Source: Ruegeria_C sp041537925 (GTDB lineage Bacteria; Pseudomonadota; Alphaproteobacteria; Rhodobacterales; Rhodobacteraceae). Taken from it: a stretch of DNA of 64,000 bases. The notes beneath the pieces are model-generated. The model saw only the letters and a list, made by a program, of their open reading frames with translations, did not search any database and was not told where the DNA came from. The DNA lies in contig NZ_JBGOSH010000004.1 in assembly GCF_041537925.1 (NCBI RefSeq), positions 124,001-188,000 of the forward strand, in the 5' to 3' direction. The position numbers were made by a program, and so were the translations under genes. Positions 59,649-64,000 of the stretch are shown piece after piece (the first letter of the stretch is position 1; every line of letters starts with the position of its first letter).

Positions 59649-60018
59649 AGTACCCGCCGGGTTTCTGGCCAAAAAACACTTTCGTCACATCCTCGATCAC
59701 GTCCCATGTCACCCGGCTGCCATCGCGGATGAACAGGCTGTCGCCCGTGGCAAGTTCCATTGTCTCACCTGTGCCAAGATCGGTGATCCGGCAGCGTCCT
59801 GACAGGATCGACATCAACTCGTCACCTTGTTCGGTGCAGTCGAACGCGCCCGCAGTACAGTGCCAGATACCGACCCGGGTGCTGTGACCTGGCCCGCCCT
59901 GATCAATCCGCCCCGAGGTTTTGGGCGCGCCGCGCCGGATCACGTAATTGCTAGCTGGATTGTCGAAGGGCCAGGGTATTAGTTCGCCAACATCACAGCC
60001 CGGTTTGTATATGCGCAT
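59647..60018 (-). CDS. Cupin-domain protein (DUF861/EutQ-like)
   Basis: A 123-residue single-domain cupin. The motif region is HCTAGAFDCTEQGDELMSIL, then GRCRITDLGTGETMELATGDSLF and a final GSRVTWDVIEDVTKVFF. This is the pattern of the '(S)-ureidoglycine/DUF861' cupins, in which only some have metal ligands; here Glu and His ligands are incomplete, so a binding role may be more likely than catalysis. It lies 30 bases downstream of the MFS transporter on the same strand, so it may be co-expressed. The stop is within the T-run of the shared terminator. Confidence 0.8.
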   Translation of the reverse strand: MRIYKPGCDVGELIPWPFDNPASNYVIRRGAPKTSGRIDQGGPGHSTRVGIWHCTAGAFDCTEQGDELMSILSGRCRITDLGTGETMELATGDSLFIRDGSRVTWDVIEDVTKVFFGQKPGGY

Positions 60019-60048
60019 CTGCTTGCCTCTTGCTGTCGCCGGGTAAGT

Positions 60049-61317
60049 TTAACCGCTCTGTTCGGGATCTTTCTGCTCTTCTGCCTCGGTGCGTAATGCT
60101 TGGTCGCGCTGCCTGCGGGTCAGCCGCCCGATGGTGAACGAGGTGCGTGGCGCATAGACATAGCGGGTACGTTCCTGGGGCGCGGACCGGCTGCGCATCC
60201 GCAACAGGCCGAAGACGATCAGCAACAGATGCCCGATCGCCACAAAGGCAAACAGCGCGCCGGGGCCGTAGGCACCGATCAGGTTCGACGAGATATAGGG
60301 GCTGGCAATCGCCCCCAGCGCATAGAAGAACATCAGCGCTGCCGCCAGCTCGACCCGTTGCTCGGAGGTGGCGAAATCGTTGGCATGGGCCGCCGAGATC
60401 GAGAAGATCGGAAAGGTGGTGAAGCCGAAGAAACCCGCGCTCACCATGATGCCGATCGTGCCCATCCCGCTGGCGATCATGGTGATGCCACAACTCAGGA
60501 TCGCCACGCCGGACAGCCAGATCAGCACCCAGCGGCGGTCGTATTTGTCGGCCAGCCAACCTATGGGGTATTGCGCCAGCGCGCCGCCCAAAACGAAAGC
60601 GGCCAGGAAAAAGGCGATCTGGTTGATGTCCAGCCCGACCTCTTGCCCATAAACGGGCCCGACCATGCGGAACGAGGCGGAACTGAGCGCGGCCACGATC
60701 ACACCCGCGACCGCCAGCGGTGAACAGTGCCAGGCCAGTTTTGGGCGCAGACGCGGCGCGTCCGGGGTTTGCGGCTGGCTCGCCCGCGTCAGCATCAGCG
60801 GCAGAATCGACGCGCAGCACAGAATAGCCAGCAAGTTGTAGGACACGTAAGAGGCGGGCGGCAGCACCGCGATGATCAACTGTGCGCCCAGCGATGCACT
60901 CAGATCGGCGATCCGGTAGGTTCCTGTCGCGCGGCCCCTGTTCTCATTGGTGACTTTGGCGTTCAGCCAGGCCTCGATCACCGTGTAGCAGCCCGCCACA
61001 CAGGTGCCCGAGGCGATCCGCAGCAGCGCCCAGATCCGGGGGTCGTCCGTCAGCGTATGCCCGATAAGTCCCATCGCCCCAAGCGCGGTGCAGACGGCAA
61101 AGGCGCGGGAATGGCCGACGCTGCCCATTAGTCGCGGGGCCCACCAACAGCCGACGAAGAACCCGAAGAAATGCGCCGAGCCCAGCAGGCCGATTTGAGC
61201 GGTGGTGAAACCCAGCGTCAGCCCCGAGATCGCATCCAGTGGTCCGACGCCCCCGGTCGAGAGCTGCAGCAGAATGACCGACAGAAACAGGGCTGTGAAC
61301 GAAATGATCAGGCGCAT
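60049..61317 (-). CDS. MFS transporter (YcaD-like)
   Basis: A 422-residue major facilitator protein with about 12 hydrophobic segments. The N-terminal half has IGLLGSAHFFGFFVGCWWAP (loop 2-3 region) and YTVIEAWLNAKVTNENRGRA, a signature of the YcaD-type exporters (EAWLN), followed by GTYRIADLSASLGAQLI. The C-terminal half has QYPIGWLADKYDRRWVL. A basic/acidic cytoplasmic tail of about 45 residues ends the protein. The direction and substrate are not known. It is upstream of the cupin gene on the same strand, with its own start 81 bases from the YceI gene end. Confidence 0.88.
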   Translation of the reverse strand: MRLIISFTALFLSVILLQLSTGGVGPLDAISGLTLGFTTAQIGLLGSAHFFGFFVGCWWAPRLMGSVGHSRAFAVCTALGAMGLIGHTLTDDPRIWALLRIASGTCVAGCYTVIEAWLNAKVTNENRGRATGTYRIADLSASLGAQLIIAVLPPASYVSYNLLAILCCASILPLMLTRASQPQTPDAPRLRPKLAWHCSPLAVAGVIVAALSSASFRMVGPVYGQEVGLDINQIAFFLAAFVLGGALAQYPIGWLADKYDRRWVLIWLSGVAILSCGITMIASGMGTIGIMVSAGFFGFTTFPIFSISAAHANDFATSEQRVELAAALMFFYALGAIASPYISSNLIGAYGPGALFAFVAIGHLLLIVFGLLRMRSRSAPQERTRYVYAPRTSFTIGRLTRRQRDQALRTEAEEQKDPEQSG

Positions 61318-61398
61318 AATTCGCCACCATGCCGGATCATTGTGGTGATGCGCGCGGATTCTCGACGTTGTGAGGTCGGTTTTGGCATTTCCCCGACA

Positions 61399-61995
61399 TT
61401 AGCGACTGCGCCGTATCACCGCCCGAACGTCCAGAAGGATCGGGTCGGGCACCAGATCCGTATAGCCCGAGGCACCAAAGGCCGAACGGCTGATCTGCCC
61501 CCTCAGCTGGATGCTGAGCTCACTCAGATCGGATTCCGCGCTGCCGGGTTTGCGATAGAGGAACGCTGCGAAGGAAACGGGCCGCGTCACGCCGCGCAGG
61601 GTGAGATCTCCGTGCAATTGCGCGCCGTCTGACAGGCGTCCTCCGCCGCCCAGCACCACCTGTTTTGAAACGAAGCGGATGGTCGGGTAGGTGCCGGCAT
61701 CCAGCACTTCGGGACTTTTCATGGCCTGGGTGGCAAAGAACAGACCGGTACGCGCGCGCGCGGCGTCGACGCTCACATCGACGGTGCTGGCCGCCAGATT
61801 GTCGGTATCGATCCGAATGTCGGCTGCGCTCACCGGCATGGTGCCGCGCTGGGCGTTTCCGGCGAGTGTAAAGATGAACCCGACTTGCGAGGCCGACCTG
61901 TCGATCAGATAGGGCTGTGGTGCGGCACCCAGGGCAGGGGCGGCCAACGTTGCGACGCTGGCGATCACGAAGGCGCGGCGGGATAGCGGTGTCAT
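61399..61995 (-). CDS. Tat-exported YceI-family protein
   Basis: A 198-residue lipocalin-like protein of the YceI family. The signal peptide has a twin-arginine motif (PLSRRAFVIASVATLAAPALG), suggesting export in folded state. YceI marks are YLIDRSASQVGFIFTLAGN, VSVDAARARTGLFFATQ, MKSPEVLDAGTYPTIRFVS and HGDLTLRGVTRPVSF. Family members bind isoprenoid chains such as polyprenyl quinones in a beta-barrel. Most YceI proteins use the Sec path; the Tat signal is a point to note. The ATG at 61995 was chosen since it precedes the signal peptide directly. It lies 100 bases downstream of another MFS gene's reading on the same strand. Confidence 0.85.
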   Translation of the reverse strand: MTPLSRRAFVIASVATLAAPALGAAPQPYLIDRSASQVGFIFTLAGNAQRGTMPVSAADIRIDTDNLAASTVDVSVDAARARTGLFFATQAMKSPEVLDAGTYPTIRFVSKQVVLGGGGRLSDGAQLHGDLTLRGVTRPVSFAAFLYRKPGSAESDLSELSIQLRGQISRSAFGASGYTDLVPDPILLDVRAVIRRSR

Positions 61996-62095
61996 GTCGG
62001 CTCCTGAGACGCCGGGATGACCCAAACCTAGCACCGTTTGGAGGGATTTCGGGTCTTGGTCACCCGAATGTCAGCGCATGTGTGACGTCAAAGAC

Positions 62096-63304
62096 TCAGG
62101 CGACAAGTGGGCGCGGTCGGCTGCGGTGCAGCAGCGCCAGAAGGATGACCAGATTCAGTCCGTTCCAGGCGATGCCGTTCACGAAGGCTGCCGTATAGCT
62201 GCCGGTGACATCATAGAGCCAGCCGGACATCCAGCCGCCAATCGCCATGCCGAAGATGGTCATCATCAGCACAAAGCCCACCCGCGCGCCCGCTTCGCGC
62301 GGGGGCAGGTATTCGCGCACCACCAGCGCATAACTGGGCACGATCCCGCCCTGGGACAGCCCGAACAGCGCGCTGATCACATAAAGCGGGACCAACCCGT
62401 CATAGGGCAGGAACAAAAACAACGCGGTACCCTGCAGGGCCGATCCGATCAGCAAGGTTCGCAACCCGCCCAGCCTGTCCGCGACCAGCCCCGAGATCAC
62501 CCGGCTCACCACCCCGCCCAGCAGCATCAGCGACAGCATCTCCGCACCCGCAGCAGGCCCGTACCCCAGCCCGACGCAATAGGAGATGATATGAACCTGC
62601 GGCATCGACATCGCCACGCAGCACCCTATGCCCGCCAATCCCAGGGCGAACTGCAGCATGCGCGGTGACATGCCTGCGCTGCGGGCGTTGACCTGGACCT
62701 GCGCGGCGGCAGAGCGCAGGTCCTCTTCGGGCATTTGACGTCGCAAGAGTAGTGACAGCGGAATGACGGTGATCAGCGTCACCATCGCAAGCGCCAGATA
62801 GACCTGTTGCCAACCGCTGTCGCGCAGCATTCCTGCCAGCAGGGTGGGCCAGATCGCGCCGGACAGGTAGTTGCTGCTGGCCACAAGCGCCACCGCGATC
62901 CCGCGCCGCCTCTGGAACCAGTGCGAGATATCGGCGATGAGCGGGCCAAAGCCAATCGCGGTGCCAAATCCCAGACCCAGATGGATCAGCGATAGGGCGG
63001 CGATCGAGGGCGCGAAACTAGCCAGCGTGTAACAGGCCGCACTCAGACAGGCGGCGCCGATCAGCGCGCGGGTGACGCCCAGCCGGTCCACCATTTGGCC
63101 CAGAAACAGGTTACCTAGCGCGAAGCCGATCATGGTCAGAGTAAAGGGCAGAGAGGCATCCGCGCGGCTGGCGCCGAACTCCGCTTCGACCGCCGGCATG
63201 ATGACGATCACCGCCCAGATGCCGACATTCGCTACTGTGCCGATCAGCACGGTGATCAGCAGGCGGAACCAGGAATAGCGGCTGTCATGAACGGAGTGCC
63301 CCAT
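62096..63304 (-). CDS. MFS transporter (monocarboxylate/OFA-like)
   Basis: A 402-residue transporter with 12 hydrophobic segments. It has NVGIWAVIVIMPAVEAEFGASRADAS at the first TM (shown in short: GIWAVIVIMPAVEAEFG), NLFLGQMVDRLGVTRALIG in the loop 2-3 region and VISGLVADRLGGLRTLLIG in the second half, then SQGGIVPSYALVVREYLPPR. These are similar to the oxalate/formate and monocarboxylate porter group. A short basic tail (HRSRPRPLVA) is at the end. Substrate cannot be assigned. It is not clearly linked with the YceI gene, 100 bases downstream, or the DUF3179 gene, 41 bases upstream, though all are on the minus strand. Confidence 0.88.
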   Translation of the reverse strand: MGHSVHDSRYSWFRLLITVLIGTVANVGIWAVIVIMPAVEAEFGASRADASLPFTLTMIGFALGNLFLGQMVDRLGVTRALIGAACLSAACYTLASFAPSIAALSLIHLGLGFGTAIGFGPLIADISHWFQRRRGIAVALVASSNYLSGAIWPTLLAGMLRDSGWQQVYLALAMVTLITVIPLSLLLRRQMPEEDLRSAAAQVQVNARSAGMSPRMLQFALGLAGIGCCVAMSMPQVHIISYCVGLGYGPAAGAEMLSLMLLGGVVSRVISGLVADRLGGLRTLLIGSALQGTALFLFLPYDGLVPLYVISALFGLSQGGIVPSYALVVREYLPPREAGARVGFVLMMTIFGMAIGGWMSGWLYDVTGSYTAAFVNGIAWNGLNLVILLALLHRSRPRPLVA

Positions 63305-63345
63305 GCGCGCACGCTAGAGTGCCCCGCGGCGCTTGACCAGTGCGC

Positions 63346-64000
63346 TCAGCGTGCCAGCATCCAGTTGCCATCGGGCCAGAAGGCATGAAAGGCAAAGGCG
63401 AACATCACGTCATGGGAAACATCCCGCCCCGAGGCGTCGCGCACCCGAACCGAGCCTACGTCGCGCCCCCGCGCGATCCGGGCCTTGTCCAGTGCCGAGG
63501 CCTGTCCGCCGTGCCACGACAGCGTCACGCCGGTTTCGGTGATTTCACCTTCGCGGCGCAGCCGCTCCAGCGTCCAGGCGCTGTCGCCCACCCGCACAAC
63601 GCGGGCCAGAGGGTTGACGCTATGGGGTGGGTTCTCGCCGGAATAGAGAAAAGGTCGCGCCGAACGGTCATACCCGCGATAGGGGTTGCGGCCATAGTCC
63701 CGATTATAGGCGGGCTCTGCCATCACCAGTCCGTCGGGGTGGCGGGTGCGGAAATCGTCCCAGCTTTCCATCCAACTGGGCAGGGCGTTGAGTTCGGTGC
63801 CTGTCAGCCTGCCGACGATGGCGGTGCCGATGGCCTGCTGCCACCAGCTTTCGGTTTCGCGGTCGAACATGACCATATCGGAATGCCGCAGCTTCCCTGA
63901 GACCCCAAAGCTAAGCGTCCCCGCAGCCGTACGCCGATCGAAGGTCAGGCCGGAATTGCACAATGGGCAATAGGTCACCGCAACGGGAATGCCACCGATA
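63346..64000 (-). CDS. DUF3179-family protein, 5' part outside the window
   Basis: The C-terminal 218 residues of a longer gene that enters from beyond the right edge. Visible marks of DUF3179 are IPVAVTYCPLCNSGL (with the CxxC pair), FGVSGKLRHSDMVMFD, ESWWQQAIGTAIVGRL, and NRDYGRNPYRGYD. The function of the family is unknown; the two Cys and proximity of the start of the domain suggest redox or metal binding. A GTG within the frame (giving VTYCPLC) is not the start, since conserved residues continue upstream to the end of the window. It is followed by the MFS gene after 41 bases. Confidence 0.85.
   Translation of the reverse strand, partial: IGGIPVAVTYCPLCNSGLTFDRRTAAGTLSFGVSGKLRHSDMVMFDRETESWWQQAIGTAIVGRLTGTELNALPSWMESWDDFRTRHPDGLVMAEPAYNRDYGRNPYRGYDRSARPFLYSGENPPHSVNPLARVVRVGDSAWTLERLRREGEITETGVTLSWHGGQASALDKARIARGRDVGSVRVRDASGRDVSHDVMFAFAFHAFWPDGNWMLAR

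Noticed and set aside
57995..59707. Open frame of 570 codons on the minus strand opposite the flotillin gene
   Set aside because: It is the mirror of the Ala/Glu-rich coiled coil in GC-rich DNA, has low-complexity Gly/Leu/Phe/His content, no ribosome site and no family resemblance.
1..64000. CRISPR arrays, insertion sequences, phage genes or rRNA
   Set aside because: I saw no spaced direct repeats, transposase, integrase, terminal inverted repeats or rRNA sequence on reading both strands.

Overview
The window looks like the chromosome of a marine alphaproteobacterium of the Rhodobacteraceae/Roseobacter group. This rests on the coaX-rnj junction at the left edge, the tatD-holB-tmk-dacC-SPOR block, the DUF3572/PleD-like pair, the YqiJ/flotillin pair, high GC, and the general style of the proteins. 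There is no rRNA, CRISPR array, insertion sequence, integrase or phage gene. One tRNA gene (Ser, UGA) is present. Coding density is very high and no gene-free stretch exceeds about 260 bases.

Layout. 1-5.0 kb: end of coaX, rnj (RNase J), a NUDIX hydrolase with a DUF983 protein, and a four-gene cassette of EF-hand protein, ECF sigma factor, small one-TM protein (anti-sigma candidate) and periplasmic metal-sensor-like protein. 5.0-10.9 kb: a PleD-like diguanylate cyclase whose receiver domains have lost their phosphorylation residues, DUF3572, a HAD phosphatase, an MttB-family methyltransferase without pyrrolysine, and an H-NOX-like protein translationally coupled to an HNOBA-GGDEF cyclase. The H-NOX protein lacks the heme-ligating His.

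11.0-26.4 kb is the most unusual part: ten tightly packed genes, most touching or overlapping, built around SrfB and SrfC homologues. SrfB carries the three nucleotide-binding motifs of the actin/Hsp70 (ASKHA) fold. SrfC carries G1, G3 and G4 motifs of a large GTPase. Around them sit three single-pass membrane proteins with a shared juxtamembrane coiled-coil/Cys module (one with an intact trypsin-like triad, two with a shared SrfA-like cytoplasmic domain), a TM/Sel1-like protein, a secreted SH3/vWA protein, a two-gene MacB/FtsX-type ABC transporter, and a secreted formylglycine-enzyme-like protein without active-site cysteines. A peptidoglycan-binding-domain protein and a terminator follow. 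I read this as one envelope-spanning machine of unknown function with two cytoplasmic NTPases, membrane adaptors and periplasmic effector or scaffold modules.

28-35.5 kb: CbiX-like chelatase, AEC transporter, then the housekeeping run of MBL hydrolase, TatD, DNA polymerase III delta', thymidylate kinase, D-Ala-D-Ala carboxypeptidase and a SPOR lipoprotein, then tRNA-Ser. 35.6-47.3 kb: a sugar or sugar-conjugate catabolic cluster in four alternating transcription units (lactonase-type amidohydrolase, aldo/keto reductase, BtpA/SgcQ protein, M42 peptidase, FGGY kinase, complete ABC importer, FucU/RbsD mutarotase, ribokinase), with no recognisable regulator but with palindromes in both divergent promoter regions. 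47.4-55.1 kb: RND efflux pump and adaptor, then a GlxA-type regulator with a BKACE enzyme and a class III aminotransferase that may form a beta-amino/beta-keto acid pathway. 55.2-64 kb: metG, YqiJ and flotillin, cupin, two MFS transporters, a Tat-exported YceI protein and a truncated DUF3179 protein at the right edge.

All identifications come from reading the sequence and recalling family motifs. No database search was possible.
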